A stretch of 64,000 nucleotides of DNA, from positions 6,638,722 through 6,702,721 of the forward strand of contig NW_004955438.1 in the NCBI RefSeq assembly GCF_000276665.1. Reading direction: 5' to 3'. The notes beneath the pieces are model-generated. The model was not told the DNA's origin. It worked only from the letters and a program-made list of their open reading frames with translations, and made no database searches. Source of the stretch: Chinchilla lanigera. Lineage: Eukaryota; Chordata; Mammalia; Rodentia; Chinchillidae. Numbering within the stretch: position 1 is the stretch's first letter; every line of letters begins with the position of its first letter. The translations under genes and the position numbers were made by a program. Positions 54,971 to 64,000 of the stretch are shown here, piece by piece.

Positions 54971-56929
54971 AAAGGCTAGAAATCAGACACTGCCCTCGAT
55001 TTGGAATAGGTTGTTTCTTCAGTAAAGACTATGAAAATAATTTTCTTCTGAACTCTTAGCAAGCTCTTGCTTGTTTCTGTTGTATTTGTTTTGTATATAA
55101 TTGCTACTACATGCACTGCACTACATTCTGAAGAGATGGATGCCATGATATTTCAAAAACCTTCTTCAATAAACTACATTGCTTAACTAGATACACCTTT
55201 TAAAAATGTACAGTGCTGTTTTGGAGACCAAGAAATAGATGTAGGTAATTGTATGGCAAAACGTAGCCCATAATTCCATTTATTTTGTGTATGGCTAGAG
55301 TATTGAAGAGACGCTAACCTGCCTTTGGCAGTAACATTATAGAATGTACAAATAGTTGCAGTTGGTTTAAATTAATACTTTGATTTGCCAATGAATAAGT
55401 ATCAAAAAATTAGCAGCTATTCCTGTTACATCTCATAGAATAGGTTTCAGAAAGTCTTATGAACTGTTGTAATTGAGTACTTTATACAAAGAGTACAGAT
55501 ATTAATTTCAAGGTGTTTTCCATATATTTGTTATCAAGAAAGAAACTTAACATTTTAGGTTATGCAATGAGCAGTGATAACTCTACAAAGAAAAGAGCAT
55601 GGTTTAGCCAACAGTTTTGGGGATCTATAAGCAATCCAGTGGCCTCCTCTCACCTATGGTGAGGCTCTTGTGATATAGCTAATGGCAGATGGCTAAGAAT
55701 GGGAACACAGGCGAGATGGAATAAGCAGCAGTGAGACAGGAAACGAGAGTGATCTGGGAGATAGGCTTGTATGCTGATAGCAAGGTATGGTCAAGGGAAC
55801 TAACTGAGGTTCTCGAAGAACTACATATATTCCTTCTGTACGTATGCACCCAGTGACCTAATTTTTTGTCATTAGACTTCACTTATTCAAGTTTCCATGA
55901 CTTCCACACCAGCCCAGCACTGGGATACAGCTCCCTATGCATGGATCTTTAGGATACTAGCCATATCAAATTCCTTGCAGGTGTTTAATATTCTCTTGAT
56001 AATGCTGATTTGAGAAATTTGTTAGATATATGTTTGAAGATGAAATGTCACGGTTCAAATGATCTATAATTTAGGAGCAAATCTTGCACTGGAATATACA
56101 TCTAGGAACCGTGAGCATTTTGGTGGAATTTAGACATGACATTGGATGAGATCTTCCTGGATATGACTGTAGGTGGAATAGACAGGGTCAGTGAATGGAA
56201 AGCAAAATGAGAGTGCAAGAGGAGAGAGGAAAGGAGAGGATAGCGAGGAGAAGTAGTGAGAAAGAACAGAGTCCTCCAATAGCCCAATTGTAAATGGCCT
56301 ATGGAGGTATAAACAGATAGCAAATGAAATCAAACGTTTTACTGTGTTGCCTAACACTTGACCATTAGTTTTAGTTATGTGGACTTTCGGTGAGTTGTTG
56401 GACAAAAGTGGTTTCAATGGAGTGATGGTGAGTGAATTTAATTGAGTCACAACTGAAGATTGGAGTGAATGTAGGTGAATCACTAAATGTTAAATGTGTT
56501 TTATCTGTGAAGACACAGTAGCAAAGAAAAGGATGGAAATTTCACAATATAGAGGAAGAAAAGTGAGAAAGGTGCTAGAGAATTGTCCACTTATAAAGAA
56601 GAGAATATAAGATCAGACTCTGCAGGAGAAGCCAGAGACCATTAGGTAGACAAGTGTGATGCTGATGTTGAAAATGAGGGGGAAGGAACACAAAAGTCCA
56701 TGCAGGAAAGAGACTTTAGTGACTGGCCACAGAGTTGCGATATGGATGGCTTTAGTGTCAGTGCAACGTCATTCTTCTAAAATGAGTGGAAATGTTCTCT
56801 TTTAGAATTTTGGAAGAGTTTGGGAAGGATTAGTGTTAAGTACTCTTCACATCTTTGAAATTCAACAAAAGCACCAAGTCCTAGGCTTCCCATTGTTAAG
56901 TGGTTTTTGATTAGTTTCAATCTTCTTAC
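54971..56929. other. Unassigned DNA
   Basis: No gene or nameable repeat. A purine-rich stretch lies at 56200-56275; its complement produces the Ser/Leu/Pro-rich minus-strand frames at 56102-56483, which I regard as artefacts. Confidence 0.4.
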
Positions 56930-57600
56930 TCATTTTTGGTCTACTCAGATTTTTTAGTCTTTTGTGATAAGTCTGGGTAGATTTTAAATTTCTTGAAATA
57001 CATCTATTTTTTTAACATCCAATTCACGCATTTTTTTATTGTAGTATTATAAATTTTTATATTTCTGTAGGATCAGGCATAATGTCTCCTCTTTCATTTG
57101 TAATTTTATTTATTTGAATCTTTTTTTTCTTTGTCTGGCCAAATATTTCTCTATTGTGTTTGCCCTGTCAAAAAATTCTCCATTTTATTGATTTTTAAAT
57201 TGATTAGTTTCTATTTCACTTAATTATGCACTACTTTTTAGTAATAATGTCCTTCTAAATTTATAGTTTGTCTTTTTCTAGCACTTCCAGGTATAAAGTT
57301 ATCTCATTTCAGATCTTTGGAGCTCTTTACCCTTTGCGACCACTTATCATTAAAACACATCCTTATAAAACTACCTTGTGTCCAGACATTTTGGTACATA
57401 GCATTTCTATTTTTGTTCTTCTCAAGATATTAAATTTCATTTCTTCTATGGCACTTTGTTCAGGAGTATATCATTTAATTTGTACATATTTGAAATTTTC
57501 TAATTTTCTGTTGTCTTTGATTTCTATTATCATACTTAATATTTTACTTTGTATTATGACAATGAATTTTCATAGAATCTTTTTATACTCTTAATAGGCT
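56930..57600 (-). mobile_element. Ancient L1 ORF2 interior, antisense
   Basis: The complement matches L1 ORF2 between the endonuclease and reverse transcriptase regions: 'aatgtctcctctttcatttg', 'taattttatttatttgaatc', 'tttgtctggccaaatatttc', 'ttctagcacttccaggtata', 'aagttatctcatttcagatc', 'cttctcaagatattaaattt', 'caggagtatatcatttaatt' and 'ttctgttgtctttgatttct' all appear in L1 order. The 108-codon plus-strand frame 57268-57594 is a shadow. Confidence 0.7.
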
Positions 57601-58445
57601 GCTATTTCATCATCTATGAGCATTTGGAAAATTAACTAAGGAATTTTCTTAACAAGCATACATTCTTTTGGGTGTCTTATTGGAATTAAGAGAGAAATAA
57701 AATGTGTTCTACTAAAATCATTTATGAAACATTGTCCTCAGATTTCTTTAGCACAAAATGTTATGATGCTGATTTATTAGTAAATGTAAACAGGTCAAAG
57801 AATAATATATTTATTTATATTACTTACCTAAAATATAAAACAAAAGAAAATTTTTCTAGTAAATAAACATATTTGATAGACATTTATATATTTTCTAATA
57901 TATAAATATTAGAGACACCGTATATACTTTCTAATATATATTTTCTAATATATAAATATGTATGGTGTGCAAATGAACACATCTTGTAAAATAATAATGC
58001 TGACTAAATTACATATTCCTGTTTGTTATGTTTGCTAGTTCATGCACACTTTGCTAATTACATTGGTCATTGATTGTCCAATGGCTTCTTGCCCTTATTA
58101 CTCTTGCAGTTTTCCCAGTAGAACCCCAATTTACATGAAGAAATTCTTTTATTTAGCATAAAATTGATAAGAAAGCCATCACCATCATAATGCAAAGAAG
58201 TAGATAAGAAGGAAAACCTTGGTTAATTATACTTTCTCTCCTGGAATATGGAATCTTATATGGAAAGACCGGAGACAATCCGACTCTTTCCAACGGCAGT
58301 GGCTCTGGCAGTACTGTTCGTGTGATTGATCAGTAGAATAACCACTGTCACTGCTCTTCTGCCTCAAGAAATATACCCATGTCCTAATTTCTAGAATATG
58401 GGGGTAGGCCTTTATGGAGAGTTTAAGGTCATGATAAGGCTTTTG
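57601..58445. other. Unassigned AT-rich DNA with short repeats
   Basis: At 57885-57960 an 'ttttctaatatataaatat' word occurs twice, with a related third copy between; all lie in AT-rich, partly palindromic sequence. Near 58250-58330 a less AT-rich patch contains CpGs. No gene recognised. Confidence 0.45.
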
Positions 58446-58579
58446 AAAAGGGGAAGGCAATGTCGGGCTGGGGATTTAGCTCAGCGGCAAAAGTGCCTGC
58501 CTGGCAAGCTCAAGGTCGTGAATTCGGTTCCCGGTACCGGAGAAAAACCAAAAAAAGCAAAACGAAAAGTGGAAGGCAA
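58446..58579 (+). mobile_element. Young tRNA-derived SINE with 15-base TSD
   Basis: This is the best-preserved SINE here. The body starts at 58464, 'gggctggggatttagctcag', keeps the pol III A-box (tagctcagcgg) and a B-box-like 'gaattcggttcccggtaccg', and ends in a short A-rich tail. CpGs in the body (cagcggc, ggtcgtg, ttcggtt, taccgg) are retained, as expected for a recent copy. TSDs are 'aaaaggggaaggcaa' (58446-58460) and 'aaaagtggaaggcaa' (58565-58579), one mismatch. Reading frames over it (58398-58720) are SINE translations. Confidence 0.95.
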
Positions 58580-60304
58580 ACACAGAGAAATGCAGAGGAA
58601 TGGATATGAGAGACTGTAGCTGACAATGGTGACTTTGAAGATACCTGAAGGAGGCTGCAGAAGAAACCTGTGCGGCCTCTCAGGGTTGAAGGGGGCACGG
58701 GAACAGGCTGTCCATGCCATGTCCAGAAAATACTAACCCTGCTGATGTCTAGATTTTAGTTCCATGTGATTCATTTTAGATTTTAAAACTAAGATATTGG
58801 AAAGTAGTATATTTGTGCTGCTTTCAATCACTAAATATCTCATAAACTGTTAACAGATGACAACCGCACAACAAACTTTCTAGCCTAATTCATGACATGA
58901 CATGGAAATTGTCCATTCCTAAATAGTTCCTCAACTTCCTTTAATAGTAAAATATTCATACTAAATCTTTCTACTACTTCAACTTTTGCTAAATCTGCGC
59001 AGAATCACTTACCAAATATCTGTAAACAAAATGTAAAATTCACTACATTTCTCTATATAGTTTGGTCATTTTTGTTGTAATTGGGTTATAAATTTTCAGA
59101 GACTACATTATAATTTATCCAAACTATAAATAAAATGTAATATAATTTTGTGAATCTTTTATTATTCACAACATGAATGGTGACTTTACTGAAAAACTTT
59201 TCAAAAAGATCATCTCCCAGAGGAACATGAAGAGTACTACAATTTTGTTAGAACTAAAAAGCAAATAATTTAGTCAGAAAAATTTTTCCTTTTTTCTATG
59301 AGACCTTGTTATATGCCTAATCTTGATAATAATGCAATTGTTATATAATTTTTATTTTCATCTTTTGCACAAAAATATTTCATGTTAGCATATTATCTTT
59401 CAGACCATTAGCACATAAGTTCTTAAATGTGAACAACATGATGAATTGTTTATAAAAAAAGAAAAGGAACTTTAGACAAACTTGTATATATACTACAAAG
59501 ATACATTTTTACATTCTCCAATAATACTTCAAATGGAAAATTTCTAGGCAATTACAATGTTTAGTTTTCTTGAAATGTGTGGTCATTGTTTTCCAGACAC
59601 ACTAGATTGAAAAAAACTAACTTTTGGCCTCACTGGAGTAAGGATTTCAAATTCTCAGTTTCCATGGGTCAGTAATTCTTCCTTTGAAGCTTTCCAATCA
59701 AGAATCGGATCTCCAGTGACCTAGAAAACCATGTCTGTGTAACTTTGTCTGCCTTTACCCAGTGGTGGCACTGTGTCTGGGTTAAGAACCCATGGTCCTC
59801 CTGGGCTAGAATCTAATGCTGGCACCTTTATTCATCATAGGTCTTGGGGATATTCCTATCCAATGGTTATGCTGGGGTGCTCAGTAATTATTTTTTTAAA
59901 TGTGCAAATATTAATTATGAAAATGAATTTGTGGAATTATAAGTGTTTTGGTTTCATTTCCCATTCTTTATCTCAGGAATATACTTAGAAAATAAATATT
60001 ATATTTCAAGTACCAAATGGAACATAATGGAACTACTGCTCTTCACAGTCAGATTTTTGAAAAATATTTTTTTAAATATTATTTGACCTGCCCTTTAGTT
60101 GCCTGGAAATGCCCTACATGAACAGATTATATTTATCTGACATAAGTCAAACCCACATTCTTCTTCTGGAGTATATTATTCAAAACTTTTACAGGCAAGT
60201 GTTTTAATGCTATAGTTGCTGGATATTAAGGAGTTATGTTGGGTCAATCTGTAGACTAATTGAAAAGATTAAAAGGAAAAGCTGAGGAAGGATTGGTTGT
60301 ATTC
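58580..60304. other. Unassigned DNA
   Basis: No gene or nameable repeat. A moderately GC-rich patch lies at 59640-59830. The plus frame 59773-59988 is unsupported. Confidence 0.45.
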
Positions 60305-60680
60305 ATCAGCTGGGCTTCCATAATACCATATTCTGGTTGATTTAAGCTAATAAAAAGGATTTATGTTAGTTCTAGTGGCTAGAAGTTTGGGAACAGGGTG
60401 CTGCTATAATGATTGGTTTCTGATACTTGCTGTCTGTGGATTTGGAGGTTGGTGCCTTTTCACTGTGTCCTTTCTCTTTCTCACTCTTCTTAAATGGCCA
60501 TAGTCTTCAGGTTAAAGACCCAGGCTTATGACCTTACTCAACTTGGTTTCCAGAAGGCCTCACCTCCAGATAGAGTCACATGGGTATTTAGGGCTTCAGC
60601 AAATGGATTTCCCGGTAGAGTAGCCATGTAGACATATAATCCATGTAGACATATTTCTGCAATCTAGACTGCCACATGTG
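60305..60680 (-). mobile_element. MLT1-like MaLR LTR, antisense
   Basis: The complement of MLT1: 'gggcttccataataccatat', 'tctggttgatttaagctaat', 'ttagttctagtggctagaag', 'tttcactgtgtcctttctct', 'cttatgaccttactcaactt', 'aggcctcacctccagataga', 'gtcacatgggtatttagggc', 'ttcagcaaatggatttcccg'. The order and spacing match a full-length LTR. Being MLT1, it predates rodents. Confidence 0.8.
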
Positions 60681-60889
60681 TGTGGGGCCAGGAACATGCT
60701 TACAGATGAGCTGAAAAAAAATCTACCTCTCATTTTAGTGTACTTTGAAAACTGACCAGCAAATATTGAAGGCTAGGGCAGGGTGCTACATTACCTGCTC
60801 AGTGTCAAAGCATGCTCTCCCAAAGTGGAGATGATTTATTAATTTTAGTCATTTAAAGAAATTTTCTGTTCAGTCTTTAGCTGACCATG

Positions 60890-61932
60890 AAGGTAACTGA
60901 ACAGAACCTTCAGTAGCCCTAGCAGACAAGGAACACATGCTTTACAAAGTTAATTCTGAGTGTTACTAAATGAACAGCTGCAACAAGCAGGAAAAACAGC
61001 CAGCTACAAGGACAGGGAAGAACACAGAGAGATCCCCAGAGGAAACTGTGTTGGAATTTCTGGATAGAGGCTTCAATCAGCTATTTCTGATGTATTCAAA
61101 GAGCTAAAAGAAACCCTGTCTGATGAACTAAATGAAAGTATAGAAAGTACAGTAATGAAATGAAAATCTCATTAAAATTATTAATAGCATATTTGAGTAG
61201 ACAAAATAAAGAAGCATTGAAGTAGAAGACAGGTCAATGGAGGTCTATCATCTGAGCAGATAAAACATGAATGAAGAAAAACAAAGAAATCCTCTGAGAC
61301 CTATGAGACTTTTTCATGTACCAACATATGATTATTGGGAGGGCCAAGGGTGAGGAGAGAAGGATCAGAAAAAATAGATACAGATATAAAGAAAAATTAC
61401 TTTCTAAGTTTAGTAAAAATTATAAATTTTCACCTAAAAGAACTCCAGGAAGCTCCAACTGGGAGAAATTCAAAGATGTGTTCACTTCTACAGACCTAGA
61501 GTAATCAAACTGTCAAAAGCAGAAAAACAAAACAACAACAGCAACAACAACAAAAAAATCCAAGAAAAGAGATTACTTCAAAGTAGCCAGAATTAATCAA
61601 CTCAGTACTCAGGACATATAAGACTGCTCAGTAAAAATAACAGCACCTGATTTCTCATTTAGAACTATAAATACCAAGAAAAAAAAAAAAGTAGATCAAC
61701 GTGTAAAATAAAATGACTTTAAACTGAAAACATAGTAAATAACCAAAGTATTTTTTTAAAAATGGAGAAACTAAAGAATGTTAAGATAAACCCACACTCA
61801 GAGAGCTATTTCTTGAAAACAAACCTAGAAGTGCTCAAGGATATACATCAGAATAGAATGAAAGGATGCAGAGCTGCAGCACAAATCCACAGGAAGAAAG
61901 TGCCAGTGAAAGTAATGATGTGCTAGAAATAG
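60890..61932 (+). mobile_element. Ancient L1/HAL1-type ORF1-region relic, plus strand
   Basis: The plus strand carries A-rich sequence with the feel of L1 ORF1 and adjacent coding: a 'tgtattcaaagagctaaaag' block, 'gaaatcctctgagacctatg' with a downstream 'gggcaaggg' segment, 'aaagaactccaggaagctcc', 'gacctagagtaatcaaactg', and 'aaaatggagaaactaaagaa'. The sequence 'atagaatgaaaggatgcaga' near 61853 fits the region where related elements read 'aagctgaaatgaaaggatgc'. Frames are broken. HAL1 elements keep only ORF1, so HAL1 or L1M are both possible. Confidence 0.5.
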
Positions 61933-62130
61933 TCTTTTAGTGGTGTTGGGAATTGACTTCAAGCTCTTCACACAAACTTACAGCAATTATATTTTATTAT
62001 TTCTATTATTCTTATTATATTTTGAGATACATTTTCACTAAACCACCCAGATGGGACTTGAACTTGCAATTCTCCACTCTTGGTTTCCTAGGATTGAAGG
62101 TGTGCCTTCCACATCCGGCACAATTATACG
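61933..62130 (-). mobile_element. B1-dID dimeric SINE, antisense
   Basis: The first part is the complement of an ID-like monomer end ('tggtgttgggaattgacttc', truncated). Then comes a T/A-rich linker (61985-62020) and the complement of a B1 monomer: 'tgagatacattttcactaaa', 'cagatgggacttgaacttgc', 'tttcctaggattgaaggtgt' and 'gccttccacatccggca'. The order again gives B1 then ID-like on the minus strand. The plus frame 61953-62252 is mostly this SINE. Confidence 0.6.
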
Positions 62131-62845
62131 ATTTTAGGGTTATGACCTCCTTTTATTTGGCTAGATTTGGAAGCAAGCTGTATAAATCAGCATTAGTATG
62201 CACATGGATGTATGTTTACACTGTTCAAAGATATAATAGAGTTGTGGCATAAAGGACAAGAGATCAGAACTGCACATGTGCAAAGATTTTGTCTGCTATT
62301 GACAGTAATTTGGTATTAGCCCAAACACACTGTTATAAATTAAGAAGTTAATGTTATTATAAAAATTAGTAAGAATGTAACTGTAAAAATGCATAAATGC
62401 AGCAAAAATCAGTAAGTATATCAAGCAATAAAATCCCATATGACGTATAGCAAAATTACAACAAAAGCCAAAGTACATTTTAGATTATCAATAATTATGC
62501 ATATTATACATGATTAAATTTTTTAGTGAAAATGGCAGAATGGTGATATACATTGTCCAACTGTATGCTGTCTAATTTAAACTATAAATTAAGGGGAAAA
62601 GCAGGGCAATGTAAAAATTAAAAAAGATATACCAGGCAAACCACAAATTAAAAAGAGCTCAAGAAGCTGTACAAAGTATTATCTGAAAAATAGGCTTTAA
62701 GGGAAGCTTCCTAAGAAGAGTATTTTGTTATGGAAAAAGTTTTAATCTAGCAGAAAATATAGCGGTTATAAGAATTTATAAATTGTACAAGAAAACACCA
62801 AAATGCTTGAAGCACAAAAAATTAACTAGCTAAGTAGATACATTG
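62131..62845. other. Unassigned AT-rich DNA
   Basis: No gene or nameable repeat. The minus frame 62296-62478 is a chance frame. Confidence 0.45.
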
Positions 62846-62846
62846 A

Positions 62847-62891
62847 TAGCAGGATGTAAGAATAGGTACTTTCTATAGCAGGATGTAAGAA
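62847..62891. repeat. Short direct repeat, 16-base unit
   Basis: 'tagcaggatgtaagaa' occurs at 62847-62862 and again, exactly, at 62876-62891. It is a local duplication with a 13-base spacer. Confidence 0.8.
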
Positions 62892-63269
62892 CAGTGTTGA
62901 CTCAAAGTGGGTGTGGAGAAAGTGAAGAAAAATATATCAAATATAAATTTAAATTATACTGGATGGCTTATTACTTGCCCAAAGTGACAAGGTCAGTTTT
63001 TGTAATCGAGGAACACTCAAATTATATCTGCACACTATATTAAAAAATAGTGTTTATTAAAAATTAAGTGATTGTTAAAATATTTATATAGATTCATAAT
63101 AATTACAACTTATAATATTATTTCATGCATATTTTAACTAACACTGACAGGATATTTGTCCATTCATGTATTTAATCTAGAAATAAACACATATTTATAG
63201 GCATACACGCACTTGATTGGATCTTATGTGTTGATATACATATACAGTAAAAGTTTTTCATCTATGTGA
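62892..63269. other. Unassigned AT-rich DNA
   Basis: No gene or repeat recognised. Confidence 0.45.
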
Positions 63270-63330
63270 TTCAAGCAAGATGTCATTTTAGAACTATATT
63301 CAAGCAAGATGTATTTTAGAACTATATTCA
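63270..63330. repeat. Tandem duplication, about 31-base unit
   Basis: 'ttcaagcaagatgt' followed by 'attttagaactata' occurs twice in tandem; the first copy has one extra C. A partial third start ('ttcaag') follows at 63328. Confidence 0.85.
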
Positions 63331-63929
63331 AGAGATTTTTAAATTTTATTTGTTCATCAATTAATAAATAATGTAGCTTGAGAAACTGATACTTCTCCAC
63401 ATCTCTTTTCCTAAGGGTTTTTATTCATCCATAAAAACAAGTAATGATATTTTCATAGTGCTTTCCTGTATTAGCCTCGATATGGGTAATGGTATTTACT
63501 GATACTCCTAACAACATCGCAATTAATAGAAGGTCTTTTCTCAGACTCACTTGCAAGAAAATGGTGCTCAACAATATAGGCGTCTATTTTCTCCAAATTT
63601 CATCTACATACGTGCTAACCAAACATAGTCTAACCCAGTCCATCCACCAACTCTGTGTTACATATGCTCTGTTTCTAGGACAGGCCGGGCAGCTAAGACA
63701 CAGAGATGAGTCACTACCTCAACTTTTCAAATCTAACAAGAAACAATATAATCATACTTGAAACCTGATTGTGTAGGCTTCCAAAATGCCTGGTGATCTT
63801 TCTGTATTCCATGTCCTAACACTGTATTCAGAGGTAATTATTCAAATTTACTTGGCAATGAACGATGTAATTTGAGTTTTGTTGAAAAAATATGTGAGTT
63901 TGAGTTATATTTCCAAACTCTGGTGCTCC
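63331..63929. other. Unassigned DNA
   Basis: No repeat recognised. The plus frame 63489-63761 (90 codons) has no family resemblance or exon signals that I can support. Confidence 0.4.
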
Positions 63930-63968
<39 letters not shown>

Positions 63969-63970
63969 TT
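63930..63970. repeat. (TTTA)n tetranucleotide microsatellite
   Basis: About ten uninterrupted TTTA units on the plus strand, close to the window end. Such repeats often grow from SINE or L1 tails; any antisense SINE it belongs to would lie mostly beyond the window. Confidence 0.95.
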
Positions 63971-64000
63971 GTGAAGTACATTTTTACCTTTTCCTTGTAC

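Noticed and set aside
58464..58540. tRNA gene-like sequence with A-box and B-box-like motifs
   Set aside because: It lacks a foldable cloverleaf with an anticodon arm, carries an A-rich tail and is flanked by TSDs. It is a SINE, as are the five sibling copies.
1..64000. CRISPR array, prokaryotic operon, phage or other novel defence-type system
   Set aside because: There are no regularly spaced repeats with unique spacers, no long adjacent open frames and no ribosome-binding-site pattern. The repeat content is unmistakably mammalian.

Overview
The window is AT-rich, repeat-dense, non-coding nuclear DNA from a rodent. I find no supportable host protein-coding exon, tRNA, rRNA, CRISPR array, operon or phage structure. 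Rodent origin rests on B1-type (7SL-derived) SINEs, dimeric SINEs in which a B1 monomer is joined to an ID-like tRNA-derived monomer (the B1-dID structure), a young tRNA-derived SINE family with A-box and B-box-like motifs, ERVL-MaLR LTRs and rodent-like LINE-1. B1-dID dimers are known from squirrel-related, dormouse, beaver and hystricognath rodents, not from mouse or rat. Together with the young SINE consensus this suggests a non-murid rodent, possibly castorimorph, but I cannot name the species.

Layout. 1-5 kb: ancient L2 and MIR pieces, an L1 copy with an apparent 5' inversion, a young SINE, and a short L1 with near-perfect target-site duplications (TSDs). 5-14 kb: mostly unassigned AT-rich DNA, plus a MaLR LTR with part of its internal region and an L1 3' end. 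14.2-15.8 kb: the best-preserved L1 (ORF2 C-terminal third plus 3' UTR), joined to a SINE. 16-25 kb: SINEs, MaLR LTRs and L1 tails. 25.0-27.6 kb: one long antisense ancient L1M element holding a 100-N assembly gap and a younger SINE. 29.5-33 kb: a decayed L1 ORF2 and an L1/LTR cluster in inverted arrangement. 33.8-36.8 kb: a nearly full-length, inactivated Tigger-like (Tc1/mariner, pogo-type) DNA transposon with both termini, TA target sites, transposase remnants and an extra inserted segment. 37-48 kb: B1-dID, an MLT1-like LTR, L1M fragments and several small 5'-truncated L1s. 48-52 kb: two LTRs in opposite orientations, a TG microsatellite, SINEs with TSDs and an unrecognised reverse-strand coding-like remnant. 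52.3-56.9 kb: a long stretch with no recognised repeat. 56.9-64 kb: ancient L1 pieces, a very well-preserved young SINE, an MLT1-like LTR, an L1/HAL1-type ORF1-region relic and a terminal (TTTA)n repeat.

There is no gene network to describe. The window reads as a gene desert or large intron built by successive retrotransposition, L1 machinery having mobilised both L1 and the SINEs. Family names come from recognising consensus patterns by eye, so subfamily calls and most boundaries are approximate. I did not find a new biological system. The most informative observations are insertion-structure ones: inverted L1s, a SINE-L1 composite, an invaded Tigger element and an assembly gap that may be nearly empty.
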